From Burkholderiales bacterium (GTDB lineage: Bacteria; Pseudomonadota; Gammaproteobacteria; Burkholderiales; JAEUOS01): a stretch of 64,000 nucleotides of DNA. Positions 18,162-27,180 of the stretch are shown here, piece by piece. The stretch is taken from positions 124,001-188,000 of the forward strand of contig JAEUOR010000002.1 in NCBI GenBank assembly GCA_016790635.1, read 5' to 3'. Positions within the stretch are counted from its first letter, which is position 1. Each line of letters starts with the position of its first letter. The notes beneath the pieces were generated by a model, which ran no database searches, was not told the origin of the DNA, and worked only from the letters and a program-made list of their open reading frames with translations. The position numbers were made by a program, and so were the translations under genes.

Positions 18162-18989
18162 ATGTTTTCCTTTCCACGCCTGGCCGCCGCCGTCCTCATC
18201 ACGGCCTCAATGTCTGCGCAAGCCTTCGTACGCCACGACGAGGGCATCGGCTTTTACGTCGGTTTTGACAATCGCGCCGTGTTTCCCAGTGGGGGCTACG
18301 CCGGTCTGCCCAACCCGAATCACAATCGCCTTTCGCTCCTGTTCGACCATGGGGATCACTTCCATGGCATCGGCACCTACAGTTTCGTCGGTCCGGCGCC
18401 GCATCCGGGGGTGCTCGACACCAACAGCAACAACCGTATCCCGGAGACCTACACCGGCGATCCTCCGCTTTCACTTACTGCGGGCAGCGGGCTGTATGCG
18501 GGAAGGATGCGATCCAGTGTCGGCGCCTCCGAGTACAGTCACCTTGGAATCGCCTCGATCCAGACCTTGTCGAGCTTTGCTCCTGGAACCGATGAGAACA
18601 TCCTGTTCACGAGCAGCGGCAACCGCTGGTCCGGCAGCCTTACCGGTGTCAATGTCGGGCTGCAACTGCTCAATGCGACACCGGGCCTCAAGATCGGGAC
18701 GGAGGCCGTGCTCGACCTCTTCGCGTTGAGCAGCACCATCCTCCTGGGCCATGGCAACACCTTCGAGTTCAAGCCGGTGTTTTCCGTGGCGGCAGCTGCG
18801 CTGCCCGGCACCTACACGGCGGAATTCAAGCTGGTCAATCTCAATCCGGCGTCGCCTTACGGTGACTCAGGGCGCTTCTACTTCGATTTCGCGGTTGCGG
18901 CGCCAGTGCCCGAGCCGTCCGCGTACCTGATGATGCTCGCCGGCCTGATCTTCATGGGAACGGTCGCGGCGCGTCGTCGTCGCATGTAG
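18162..18989 (+). CDS. His-rich PEP-CTERM protein, resembles the Zur-repressed all3515 family
   Basis: The 275-residue protein has a signal peptide (cut after SAQA) and a PVPEPSAYLMMLAGLIFMGTVAARRRR sorting tail. The segment NRLSLLFDHGDHFHGIGTY packs three His and two Asp together, with a further PHPG. From memory this is the hallmark of a PEP-CTERM family named after Nostoc all3515 and described as Zur-repressed. ATG 18162 has a CCGGAG ribosome site; a GTG at 18108 is in frame. It probably binds zinc outside the inner membrane when zinc is scarce. Confidence 0.8.
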   Translation: MFSFPRLAAAVLITASMSAQAFVRHDEGIGFYVGFDNRAVFPSGGYAGLPNPNHNRLSLLFDHGDHFHGIGTYSFVGPAPHPGVLDTNSNNRIPETYTGDPPLSLTAGSGLYAGRMRSSVGASEYSHLGIASIQTLSSFAPGTDENILFTSSGNRWSGSLTGVNVGLQLLNATPGLKIGTEAVLDLFALSSTILLGHGNTFEFKPVFSVAAAALPGTYTAEFKLVNLNPASPYGDSGRFYFDFAVAAPVPEPSAYLMMLAGLIFMGTVAARRRRM

Positions 18990-19006
18990 CCTGTTGTCTG
19001 CAATTT

Positions 19007-19036
19007 CCACCCGCGCGCCGCCCAGGCGCCGGGTGG
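19007..19036. terminator. Strong hairpin between PEP-CTERM gene and hmuV
   Basis: CCACCCG (19007-19013) pairs with CGGGTGG (19030-19036), and the inner GCGCC/GGCGC arms extend the stem around a 5-nt loop. It sits between convergent genes. No T-tract follows, so its efficiency as an intrinsic terminator is uncertain. Confidence 0.5.
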
Positions 19037-19057
19037 GTTGGTCCTGTCGCGAATCGT

Positions 19058-19870
19058 TCAGGTTCGCGCGTCGGTGGCCGCGGCAATGAGGGGAGTGCCG
19101 CCCAACGGGTGGCGCAACACCCGGACCCGGATGTCGAATATCTCTTCGACCTGATTGCGGGTCAATACTTCGCGCGGCGTGCCCTGCGCGGCGACTGCGC
19201 CAGCACGCATCAGCAGCACGCGGTCTGCGTATTGCGCCGCGAGATTCAGGTCATGCAGCACGGCGATGACACCGACATCGCCCTGGGCTTGCGCAAAGCG
19301 GCGGGCAGCGGCCAGCGTCGCGTGCTGGTGTTTCAGATCCAGCGCCGCGGTGGGCTCGTCGAGCAGCAAAAGGCGAGTCAGCCGCGTGCCGGCCATTTCG
19401 CAAGGCGTCCACAACTGCGCCAGCACGCGCGCAAGCTGGACGCGCGCTTTTTCGCCGCCGGAAAGGGTCGTGAAGTCGCGGTCGGCGAGATGTGCCGCGT
19501 CGGTCAGGGCCAGCGCGGCCATGGCGATCTGCCGGTCTTCGCGCGCGAGCACGCCTGCGCGGTGCGGATAGCGGCCGAACAGCGCCACCTCCAGCCCGGT
19601 GAAGGCGAACGCCAGTCGCGACTCCTGCGGCAACACCGCCAGCATGCGGGCGCGTTCCTGCGCGCGCCAGCGATGAAGCGGGCGGCCGTTGAGGACGATA
19701 TCACCCTGCGCGGCTTCGATTTCGCCTGCCATGAGGCGCAGCAGGGTCGATTTACCGGCGCCGTTGGGGCCGGCCACGGCGACGACTTCACCCGGCGCGA
19801 CGCTTAGCGAAACGGCGTCCACCAATGCACGGCCGGCGGCACGGAAGGTGAGCGCGCGCAAGGAGAGCAT
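19058..19870 (-). CDS. hmuV: Heme ABC transporter ATP-binding protein
   Basis: A 270-residue ATPase with Walker A GPNGAGKS (about residue 35), signature LSGGEKARVQLAR, Walker B LLLLDEPTAALD and the switch His in VLHDLNLAAQYADR. It energises import of heme from periplasm to cytoplasm with HmuU and HmuT. The ATG at 19870 overlaps the hmuU stop by one base, so they are translationally coupled. It is the last gene of the minus-strand heme operon. Confidence 0.93.
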   Translation of the reverse strand: MLSLRALTFRAAGRALVDAVSLSVAPGEVVAVAGPNGAGKSTLLRLMAGEIEAAQGDIVLNGRPLHRWRAQERARMLAVLPQESRLAFAFTGLEVALFGRYPHRAGVLAREDRQIAMAALALTDAAHLADRDFTTLSGGEKARVQLARVLAQLWTPCEMAGTRLTRLLLLDEPTAALDLKHQHATLAAARRFAQAQGDVGVIAVLHDLNLAAQYADRVLLMRAGAVAAQGTPREVLTRNQVEEIFDIRVRVLRHPLGGTPLIAAATDART

Positions 19871-20964
19871 CAAGCGCCCCAGGCACGGCGCTGCGCAAGG
19901 AGCAGGCCCAAGAAAAACGGTGCGCCGATCAGCGCGGTGAGGATGCCGATCGGCATTTCCGCCGGCGCGGCAATGGTGCGGGCGACCGTGTCTGCCGCGA
20001 GCGTCAACGTTGCGCCCAGGAGTGCCGAACCCGGAATCACGATCCGGTGGTCCGGCCCGGCGACGAGCCGCAGCATGTGCGGCGCGACCAGGCCGATGAA
20101 GCCGATGATGCCGGTGAACGCCACCAGGGTTCCGACCGCGAGCGCGGTGGCGACGATCACACTGATCTTGAGGCGCTTCACGTCCACCCCCAGGTGCCCG
20201 GCCTCGGCTTCGCCCAGGAGAATGGCATTGAGTGGCCCGGCGGTGCTCCAGGCCAGCGCCACCGCCAACATTGTCGCGGGCGCGCACAAGGCGATCACTC
20301 TCCAACTGCTGCCGGCCAAGGACCCGAGGCTCCAGAAAGTGATGTTGCGCAGCTGCTCATCGGTGGCGATATAGGTGAAGAGCCCGATGCCTGCGCCCGC
20401 CAGCGCGTTGACCGCGATGCCGGCCAGGAGCATGATTGGCAGCGACAGGCGGCCGTCGCGGGTGGCGAGCGTGTAGATGACAACGGTTACCGCCAGTCCG
20501 CCCAGAAAAGCCGCCAGCGGAAGGGTGAAGAGCCCCAGAGCACGCGAGAGACCGGGCAGGAGCGTGGCGCCCAACACGATCACGAACGCCGCCGCCAGTG
20601 CCGCCCCGGAGGACACGCCGATCAGCCCAGGGTCGGCCAGCGGGTTGCGAAACAGTCCCTGCATGGCGGCGCCCGCCGCGGCCAGCCCGGCGCCTACCAG
20701 CACCGCCATGAGTACGCGCGGCAGGCGGATGGCGTGGAACACCGTCTCCTGCTGTGGGGCGAAAGTGATTCCAGTGTCGATGCCGACCGCATACAGCAGG
20801 ATGGACAGGACCTCACGCGGAGCGATCGCGAATGCGCCGGTGCCGGCGGCGACCAGGATCGTGATCATCATCAAGCCCGTCAGGGCGCACAGGACGAGCG
20901 CTTTGCCAGGCCGGCGCGCCGCAGTGGCAGCACGCGCTCCGTGCTGTTGGAGTACCGCACTCAC
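19870..20964 (-). CDS. hmuU: Heme ABC transporter permease (FecCD family)
   Basis: The 364-residue protein has nine or ten hydrophobic helices and the FecCD hallmarks RLPRVLMAVLVGAGLAAAGAAMQGLFRNPLADPGLIGVSSGA and GFIGLVAPHMLRLVAGPDHR (quoted as separate short blocks: RLPRVLMA, NPLADPGLIG, GLVAPHMLR). I take GTG 20964 as the start; it lies 28 nt after the hmuT stop, and longer extensions overlap hmuT. It forms the membrane channel of the heme importer. Confidence 0.92.
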   Translation of the reverse strand: MSAVLQQHGARAATAARRPGKALVLCALTGLMMITILVAAGTGAFAIAPREVLSILLYAVGIDTGITFAPQQETVFHAIRLPRVLMAVLVGAGLAAAGAAMQGLFRNPLADPGLIGVSSGAALAAAFVIVLGATLLPGLSRALGLFTLPLAAFLGGLAVTVVIYTLATRDGRLSLPIMLLAGIAVNALAGAGIGLFTYIATDEQLRNITFWSLGSLAGSSWRVIALCAPATMLAVALAWSTAGPLNAILLGEAEAGHLGVDVKRLKISVIVATALAVGTLVAFTGIIGFIGLVAPHMLRLVAGPDHRIVIPGSALLGATLTLAADTVARTIAAPAEMPIGILTALIGAPFFLGLLLAQRRAWGA

Positions 20965-20992
20965 GGCTGCGTGACCATGTCGGGCGCGCTGC

Positions 20993-21844
20993 TCACGTGC
21001 CGCTCCTGATGTGCGTGGCCACCTCGCGCACCGCCTGCGGCAGGCGCGGGCCGAAACCCAATAGGTACAGCGCATCGGGCGCGGCATAGCGGCGTTGTTT
21101 GGCGGCTGGCGACAACGCCAGTCCGGGACGCTGCCAGAGCTTGTCGACGCCGCCGACGGCGTCCAGGCCCTGCTGGGTGAGGAGCACGAAATCCGGCGCG
21201 GCCGCGATCAAGGCTTCATCGGCCAATGTCTTGTAGCCGGTGTAGCCGGACACCGCGTTGACGCCGCCGGCGTAGCGGATCATCGCGTCGGCGGCGGTAC
21301 CCTGGCCGGAAGCCATCAGGCCGCCGGAGGCCGAGTGCAGCAGCAGGAAAAGCACGCGCGGCTTTTTCGGCGCGCGCCGCTCCTCGGCCGCGACGTAGGC
21401 TTGTGTGGATTGCCAATCGCGCGTCAGCGAAGAGTCAAGCTCCGCGCCGCGCGCGCTCAATCCCAGCGCGTTGGCAACCACGCGCACCTTGTTGCGCACC
21501 TCTTCAAAGCTATGATCGGCGCTGACGGTCTCGAAGCGCACGCCGGCGCCTTTCAACTGGCTGATCACCGTCGGCGGCCCGGCCTCGCTGGTCGCAAGCA
21601 CCACGGTGGGCCTGAGAGACAAGAGGCCTTCGGCCGCCAACTGGCGCTGGTAGCCGACTTTGGGCAATTTTTGCGCCTCGGGCGGAAAGAGGCTGGTCGT
21701 ATCGACGCCGACCAGACGGCCTTCCGCACCCAACGCGTAGACGATCTCTGTGATCGCGCCGCCGACCGCGACCACGCGCGGCACCTGCGCATGTGCCGTG
21801 CAGGCCATGAGGAGCGCCGCGAGAAAAAGGGATCTCGACATCAT
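20993..21844 (-). CDS. hmuT: Heme/hemin ABC transporter substrate-binding protein
   Basis: A 283-residue periplasmic binding protein of the cluster-8 (BtuF/HmuT) type. It has a signal peptide ending AHA and the typical RVVAVGGAITEIVYALGAEGRLVGVDTTS start. Conserved Tyr in VGYQRQLAAEGLLSL and YTGYKTLADEAL are at the usual heme-contact regions. The start ATG at 21844 follows CCGGAGG at 6 nt; a second ATG is the next codon. It passes heme to HmuUV. A 143-nt spacer with GC-rich inverted repeats separates it from hmuS. Confidence 0.92.
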   Translation of the reverse strand: MMSRSLFLAALLMACTAHAQVPRVVAVGGAITEIVYALGAEGRLVGVDTTSLFPPEAQKLPKVGYQRQLAAEGLLSLRPTVVLATSEAGPPTVISQLKGAGVRFETVSADHSFEEVRNKVRVVANALGLSARGAELDSSLTRDWQSTQAYVAAEERRAPKKPRVLFLLLHSASGGLMASGQGTAADAMIRYAGGVNAVSGYTGYKTLADEALIAAAPDFVLLTQQGLDAVGGVDKLWQRPGLALSPAAKQRRYAAPDALYLLGFGPRLPQAVREVATHIRSGT

Positions 21845-21987
21845 GATGAACCTCCGGTGATTGACGGTCGGCCGGCAAAGCGGGGAATGACTCCCGCTCC
21901 GCCGCCGAGACCGCGTCATGCGAATCCGGCTTCCCGGTCGGACCCGCGCGACGACCCCCCTGCGCATCCGCGCGCAGGCGAATCCGT

Positions 21988-23055
21988 TTACAAGCGAGGC
22001 AGGGCCGCGACCAGATCGCGCCAGGCCGGCAGCTCGGGGACGCCGGGCTTGCGCTTGCCGAAGAACATGGCGATGGTTTCTCCTTCGCCGTCGAAGAGTT
22101 CGAGGGAGGTGACTGTGCCCTCGGTGGTCGGCTTTTGCACCACCCAGCTTTGGGCGATACGGTCCGCGCGCAGGTGCAGGTTGAATGCCGGGTCGAGCAC
22201 GTTGACCCAGTCGCCCATGACCTTGATGTTGACCACCGGCCCGGTGTGGATCTGGATGATGCCGGGGTTGCCGACGAAGCACATGATCGGCAGGGCCGCA
22301 GCGGCCGCGGATTCGAGCATCGCCAAGGTGGCGCCGTGGCCGACCCGGTAGGCGAAATCGTCGCCGACCAGGCGCAGTGCCTGGGTGCGCGCGACGCTGA
22401 ATTTCTTGAGCAGGCCGAAGAACTCGTGGGTGTCCTTCATTCCGGCCCAGGCCAGCTGCAGGCCATCTACGTCGATCTCTGCGTCCGGGCGCGGCGTCGT
22501 CTTGACCGCTGCGGGTATCACGCTGATGCCGGCGGACTGCTCGGCCGCGGTCCAGTCGTCCACCAGCCTGGTGTACTCCTCGAGTGAAGATTGCGGCTTG
22601 AGAAACACCTTGTGCACCGCCGCTCCGGCGGCGTCGTAGATCTGCAGGCTCCTCTGCGGCCCGCGCGGCGTGTCTTCGGTGACGGCGAATCCGTGCTTCC
22701 AGTGGCTGTAGAAGATGCGCAGGTCGATGTCCTCGCCCACTACCAGCCCGACATGCCCCTCGTGGCTGGCGTTCCTGTAGGTGCCGACGCGTTCGTGTAC
22801 GACCGACTCGTTGCGCGTCAGCGCCATCACGTCGCCCAGGGTCTCCAGCCGGGCGATCATGGCTGCGTAGTCGCCCTTGAGGCGGATTGCGCCAAAGCCT
22901 TGGTTGCTGCCGACACCGCTGGCAATGACTTCACCTTCGGTGACACCCAAGGCGGCGGCGGCGTCGCGGTTGCGCAGGTTCTTCTCGGCCTTGATGGCAC
23001 GGAAGGCTTCATTGAGGAGCTGTGGATCGGCGCGCAGGTTGACTGGAGCATTCAT
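21988..23055 (-). CDS. hmuS: Hemin-degrading / heme-trafficking protein HmuS (HemS family)
   Basis: This 355-residue cytoplasmic protein has the two-repeat HemS/ChuS architecture. The repeats start near VMALTRNESVVHERVGTY and, in the second half, ALPIMCFVGNPGIIQIHTGPV and WVNVLDPAFNLHLRADRI. Family members bind the heme delivered by HmuTUV and release iron from it. The ATG at 23055 opens MNAPVNLRAD after an AAAGGA ribosome site. It is located between hmuT and a small unknown gene. Confidence 0.93.
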   Translation of the reverse strand: MNAPVNLRADPQLLNEAFRAIKAEKNLRNRDAAAALGVTEGEVIASGVGSNQGFGAIRLKGDYAAMIARLETLGDVMALTRNESVVHERVGTYRNASHEGHVGLVVGEDIDLRIFYSHWKHGFAVTEDTPRGPQRSLQIYDAAGAAVHKVFLKPQSSLEEYTRLVDDWTAAEQSAGISVIPAAVKTTPRPDAEIDVDGLQLAWAGMKDTHEFFGLLKKFSVARTQALRLVGDDFAYRVGHGATLAMLESAAAAALPIMCFVGNPGIIQIHTGPVVNIKVMGDWVNVLDPAFNLHLRADRIAQSWVVQKPTTEGTVTSLELFDGEGETIAMFFGKRKPGVPELPAWRDLVAALPRL

Positions 23056-23153
23056 GGGAAGCGGTCCTTTCGTTGGTGGTGATGCTGGCAAGTGATGCAG
23101 GTGACTGATGCGGTTCGGTGAAAACGGGTTCCGGGGGCGCCTCGGCGGGCGGC

Positions 23154-23447
23154 TCAGTGGATGTCCCGACGAAAGCGGAACAGGCGCGCAGTCGCACGGG
23201 GCGCCGCGTCCTGGTCGCGCAGCATCTCGGTGAGCTTGGCGTCCCATTGCTCGGCCATCTGTGCGCAGGTCTGGCGCAGGATCGGCCCGACCTGGTCGTG
23301 CCCGGCCAGGATTCGCAGGTGACGCAGGATCACCTGCGCCAGACGCGGGCACCCGCCGGAACGTCCGAAGGACGACATCAGATACAGCGCGGCACTGACG
23401 ATGACATCGGGCCGGCCGGGGTCAGCGGGGGCGGTCTTGGCGATCAT
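23154..23447 (-). CDS. Small uncharacterised protein in the heme operon
   Basis: A 97-residue protein with a good TAGGAG ribosome site before ATG 23447, placed 10 nt after the receptor stop and 98 nt before hmuS, so it belongs to the operon. It appears soluble, with no signal peptide. The middle, PRLAQVILRHLRILAGHDQVGPILRQTCAQMAEQWDA (read as helices VILRHLRILAGH and PILRQTCAQMAEQW), looks helical, with single Cys residues. I do not recognise the family. A role in heme handling is suggested only by position. Confidence 0.72.
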   Translation of the reverse strand: MIAKTAPADPGRPDVIVSAALYLMSSFGRSGGCPRLAQVILRHLRILAGHDQVGPILRQTCAQMAEQWDAKLTEMLRDQDAAPRATARLFRFRRDIH

Positions 23448-23457
23448 GAAGGAACTC

Positions 23458-25791
23458 CTAGAAGTTGACGCGCAGATTGACGCTGGCATTGATGCCGGGT
23501 TGGGTGTAGCGATCCAGCGGCGAGGTCGCGACGGTGGTGTTGAGAAGTGGCGCGGCCGCGGTGGTCGAAGCCGCCAGCAGGCGCACATCGGACCAGTGCC
23601 AGTACTTCTTGTTGGTGATGTTGAAAAGACCGAAGGTGAGGCTCGCGTGCCTGGCCAGCGCGTAGTGGCCGGTCAGGTCGAGCAACTGGTAGGCCGGGGT
23701 GCGGAAACCCGAGTTGCTCAGGTCATCGACGCGGGTCTTGGCCGCCACATGGGTCAGCGTGACCTCGCCGCCCCAGTGGGCGGCAGGCGTCCAGCGCAAG
23801 CCGGCCACGGCCTTGAGCGGATCAACGGTATTGATCGGTACGTTGCGGCTGCGGTCGGTGCCGTTTGCATAGCCCAGCGCACCGCGCGCGGTCAAGGCGC
23901 GGTCGATTTTCCAGTCACCGCGCAGTTCGACGCCGTAGATGCGCACGTTGGACAGGTTGACGTTCTGGAACACATTGGCCACCCCGCCCACGCCGCAGCT
24001 CGGGTGCGACGGACAGATGTCGATCTGCGAGATGAAGTCGCGGTAGCGGTTGTCGAAGACCGCCAGCCCCAGGTTGACCGCGCCCAGGTCCGCACGCACG
24101 CCGACTTCGACGCCGCGGCTCTTTTCCGGCTTCAGATTGCCATTGGGCGCCAGGATGTAGCCCGCGCCGGGATTGGAGAAGGCCGCCTGCGCTTCCAGCG
24201 CCGAGGGCGCGCGGAATCCGTGCGCGTAGTTGGCGTACACGCTCAATTCTTCGGCTGCCTTGTAGGTCGCGCCCAACTTCGGGGACAACGCCGCTTCACT
24301 GACTTCGCGCGCGGCTGCCAGATTCACCGGGTTGGCGACGTTGTTGCGCCGGAACACGGGGTCATCGTGCGGAGTCAGCCGGTAGGTGTCGTAACGCAGG
24401 CCGCCCACAGCCAGGATGCGACCCTCCATGAAGGCAGCTTCGTCCTGCACGTACAGCCCGCGCAGAGTCGTGTCTGCTTCGGGAAAGTCGTGCACCGGAA
24501 AGGCCGGGTCCGGAAACAGGGTCTTGGTCGTGGCGCCGGTGGTCTGGTTGACGCGCACGCCGTCGCGTTGTTCGAAGGTGTTGGTGCGGCTGGCGTCGCC
24601 ACCCCAGGTCAGGCGATGCAGGCCGCCGAGGGCGTTGAACACCTGTTCGACAGAAAAGCTGCCGCCCAGGACGCGCTGGCTGAACGTGGTGTCCAGGTCG
24701 AGCACGCACCGGTTGATTCCGGCGGTCACGCCCGAGCAGGCCGCGGTGGTGTTGGTACGCACCTGGCGCGAGCGCTGCAGGGTCACCGAGTCCTGGCTGT
24801 AGACCTGCCAGCGCAGGCGGTCGATCCAGGCGGTCGGCGAGCGCCACTCATGGTCGAGGGCGACACGGCGGCGATCGACGGTGTCCATGCCCTGCAGGTC
24901 GGTCACGCGCGGCAGCGCCGGTACGCCGGAGAGCACGTTGGTGCTGGTGCTGGAATGGCGCTCCTCGAAAGTCACTCGCAGCTGCTGGCCGGCAGCGGGC
25001 TTTAGCACCAGCTTGGCGAGTACGGAATCGATGCGATAGGACTGCGGGTTCGCCGCGGTGCGCGTGGCGCCCTGCACGTCCAGATTGCCGCGGTTGTCGG
25101 TCTCGTGCCCGCCGCGGTTGTTGTACATGAGCATGGCCTGCACTGCCTCACGTCCGGCGGCCACCGCGAAGCCGTTGGTCCAAGAGCGGTCATGCGAGGC
25201 GTAGCCGCTCCTCATGCCGGCGAAAGCGGCACGACCGGTGCGCCGCAGCAGATCGTCCGGGTCCAGGGTCAGGAAGGACACGACGCCGCCGATCGCATCC
25301 GACCCGTACAGCGAGGAGGCCGCGCCGCGCACGATCTCGACCCGCTTCAAGGTGTCCAGGTCCACCATATCGCGCCCGGCGCCGTTGAGCTGCGAGTTGC
25401 CGAACGCAAACTCGTCGGCGATGCGCGCGCCGTCGACCTGGATCAGGACGCGGTTGCCATCGATGCCGCGGATGCCGAAGCTCGAGTTGCCGAAGCGACG
25501 CGTGTCGCCGCGCACCGAAATGCCGGGCTCGTAGCGGATCAGGTCGGCGATGTCCTGCATCTGGCCACGCTCGATGTCCTGAGCAGAGATGACCGAGACG
25601 GTATTGGGCACGTCGGCCACGTCGCGCTCGGTGCGAGTGGAGGTGACCGTGATTTCGCCCAGGCGCTGGGCCACGACCTGCGCGCCGGCATCCGGCAGCG
25701 ACATCGCGGCCGTGGCGAACAAGGGGTAGAGCAGGGCGCGGAACGCGGGGGATGAGGGCGGGCGCGTGGCGCGCGAAGCGAGTGAAGTCAC
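23458..25791 (-). CDS. hmuR: TonB-dependent heme/hemoglobin receptor
   Basis: A 777-residue outer-membrane receptor. The TonB box region is EITVTSTRTERDV. The plug contains SVRGDTRRFGNSSFGIRGIDGNRVLIQVDGARI and VEIVRGAASSLYGSDAIGGVVSF (family signatures: GIRGIDGNRV, VEIVRGAASSLYG). The barrel carries the heme-receptor FRAP motif in ANYAHGFRAPSALEAQ followed by NGNLKPEKS in place of NPNL, and ends in Phe. The start GTG 25791 is the best option but has a weak ribosome site. It delivers heme to HmuT. The symbol follows common usage (bhuR/hmuR). Confidence 0.92.
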   Translation of the reverse strand: MTSLASRATRPPSSPAFRALLYPLFATAAMSLPDAGAQVVAQRLGEITVTSTRTERDVADVPNTVSVISAQDIERGQMQDIADLIRYEPGISVRGDTRRFGNSSFGIRGIDGNRVLIQVDGARIADEFAFGNSQLNGAGRDMVDLDTLKRVEIVRGAASSLYGSDAIGGVVSFLTLDPDDLLRRTGRAAFAGMRSGYASHDRSWTNGFAVAAGREAVQAMLMYNNRGGHETDNRGNLDVQGATRTAANPQSYRIDSVLAKLVLKPAAGQQLRVTFEERHSSTSTNVLSGVPALPRVTDLQGMDTVDRRRVALDHEWRSPTAWIDRLRWQVYSQDSVTLQRSRQVRTNTTAACSGVTAGINRCVLDLDTTFSQRVLGGSFSVEQVFNALGGLHRLTWGGDASRTNTFEQRDGVRVNQTTGATTKTLFPDPAFPVHDFPEADTTLRGLYVQDEAAFMEGRILAVGGLRYDTYRLTPHDDPVFRRNNVANPVNLAAAREVSEAALSPKLGATYKAAEELSVYANYAHGFRAPSALEAQAAFSNPGAGYILAPNGNLKPEKSRGVEVGVRADLGAVNLGLAVFDNRYRDFISQIDICPSHPSCGVGGVANVFQNVNLSNVRIYGVELRGDWKIDRALTARGALGYANGTDRSRNVPINTVDPLKAVAGLRWTPAAHWGGEVTLTHVAAKTRVDDLSNSGFRTPAYQLLDLTGHYALARHASLTFGLFNITNKKYWHWSDVRLLAASTTAAAPLLNTTVATSPLDRYTQPGINASVNLRVNF

Positions 25792-25888
25792 GAAGCAGCA
25801 AGCCTTGTCGGTTCGGTGGGAACGATTGGCTGGCTGGCTTCGGAATGTGCTGGAGCGCTCCGGGCTGGCTGGCTGGAAAGAAAGGGAA

Positions 25889-26080
25889 CTACGCGGTCAG
25901 GATCAGCTTTCCGTGCGCGGTAAGTCGCAGCCGGTAGTCGCGGCCTTGGTGGGCGATGATGATTTCATTGCGGCCGCTGAACAGCGCGGCACTGTCGATG
26001 CGTGGCGGGCCTGCGGGGACGGCGGAAGCCGGCGTCGTTCTGACGCCAGCATCCTGTTTGTCCTTCACGCGCCGCTCCAT
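25889..26080 (-). CDS. hemP: Hemin uptake protein HemP
   Basis: From ATG 26080 this is a 63-residue protein whose C-terminal half, RIDSAALFSGRNEIIIAHQG then YRLRLTAHGKLILTA, is the HemP domain (SxxLFxGxxEIxIxHxGxxYxLRxTxxGKLILTK). HemP-type proteins (HmuP in rhizobia and Burkholderia) are needed for heme-receptor expression and may act as regulators. It starts 23 nt after the Fe-binding-protein stop and precedes the receptor by 97 nt, the normal hemP-receptor order. Confidence 0.9.
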   Translation of the reverse strand: MERRVKDKQDAGVRTTPASAVPAGPPRIDSAALFSGRNEIIIAHQGRDYRLRLTAHGKLILTA

Positions 26081-26103
26081 GCGTGTTGAGGGTTGGACAA
26101 GTC

Positions 26104-27120
26104 CTAGCGCCAGCCCGCGCGATCGACGATGCGCTGCGCGACCGGCGTCAGGCGCCCGTATACGCCGGCGCCCAGGTTGTCGGCCTTGAACTCTCCCATC
26201 GACGCCAGAGCGTCGTTCTTGATCTTGACGCCCTTGACGGTCGGCCATTCGTTGTTGCCGTCGGCGAAGTAGCGCTGCGCGTCATCGCTGGCCAGATACT
26301 CCAGAAAGCGCACCGCCGACTCGCGATTCGGCGCATGGCGCGCCACTCCCGCACCGGACACGTTGAGGTGTGTGCCCCAGCCGGCCTGGTTGGGCCACAC
26401 CACGCCGACCTTGGCGACAACCTCGCGATCCTGCGGGCGGTTCGACTTCATCAGGCGCACCAGGTAGTAGGTGTTGGTCAACGCCGCGCCGCATTGCCCG
26501 GCCGCGACCGCGGTGATCTGGTCGGTGTCGCCGCCGGCGGGCTTGCGCGCGAAATTGGCGACAACGCCGCGCGCCCAGGCCTCGGCGCGCTGCTCGCCCA
26601 GGTGCTCGGTCATGGCCGCCACCAGCGAGAGCATGTAGGGGTGCGAGCCCGAGCGGGTGCAGACCCGGCCCTTCAATCCCGGCTCGGCCAACTGCTCGTA
26701 GGTGGCCACGTCGCTGGGCCGCAGTTCCGCCTTGTTGAAGACGATGACGCGCGCGCGCGTCGAAAACGCGAACCAGTGACCCTGCGCGTCGCGCAAGTCC
26801 GCCGGGATGCGCGACTCCAGCAGTGCAGACTTGACCGGCTGGAAGAGACCTGTCTGCTGGGCGTTGTGCAGACGCGCGGCATCGACCAGCATGATGACGT
26901 CAGCCGGGCTGTTGGCGCCTTCGTTGCGCACGCGCTCTAGCAGGGGGTCATCGCCGGCCTCGATGCGATTGATGCGGATACCGGTGGCCTTGGTGAAGTT
27001 GGCGTACAGCGCTTCGTCGGTCTGGTAGTGGCGTGCCGAATACAGGTTGAGGACGCGCTCCTGCGCGTTGGCCGAAAAGGCCATTGTGCAAGTCAGCGCG
27101 GCTAGCAGGAGACGATTCAT
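26104..27120 (-). CDS. Fe(3+) ABC transporter substrate-binding protein (FutA/FbpA type)
   Basis: The 338-residue periplasmic protein has a signal peptide ending SANA and then VLNLYSARHYQTDEALYANF, the standard opening of ferric-binding proteins with the first Tyr ligand. The paired Tyr iron ligands are in AALTNTYYLVRL. It should bind ferric iron, but no FbpB/FbpC permease or ATPase is encoded nearby. It heads the minus-strand iron/heme operon and its promoter region has two Fur-box-like palindromes. Confidence 0.92.
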   Translation of the reverse strand: MNRLLLAALTCTMAFSANAQERVLNLYSARHYQTDEALYANFTKATGIRINRIEAGDDPLLERVRNEGANSPADVIMLVDAARLHNAQQTGLFQPVKSALLESRIPADLRDAQGHWFAFSTRARVIVFNKAELRPSDVATYEQLAEPGLKGRVCTRSGSHPYMLSLVAAMTEHLGEQRAEAWARGVVANFARKPAGGDTDQITAVAAGQCGAALTNTYYLVRLMKSNRPQDREVVAKVGVVWPNQAGWGTHLNVSGAGVARHAPNRESAVRFLEYLASDDAQRYFADGNNEWPTVKGVKIKNDALASMGEFKADNLGAGVYGRLTPVAQRIVDRAGWR

Positions 27121-27140
27121 GACGTTTCTCGCGGTTGGGA

Positions 27141-27160
27141 TGATGAGAATTATTCTCGAC
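27141..27160 (-). promoter_or_regulatory. Fur-box-like palindrome 1 of the iron/heme operon
   Basis: The core GAGAAT-T-ATTCTC (27145-27157) is a perfect 6-1-6 palindrome of the Fur type, 24 nt upstream of the Fe-binding-protein start. It would overlap the promoter of the whole operon. Confidence 0.7.
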
Positions 27161-27180
27161 AACGAGTCGATTGTCAATAG

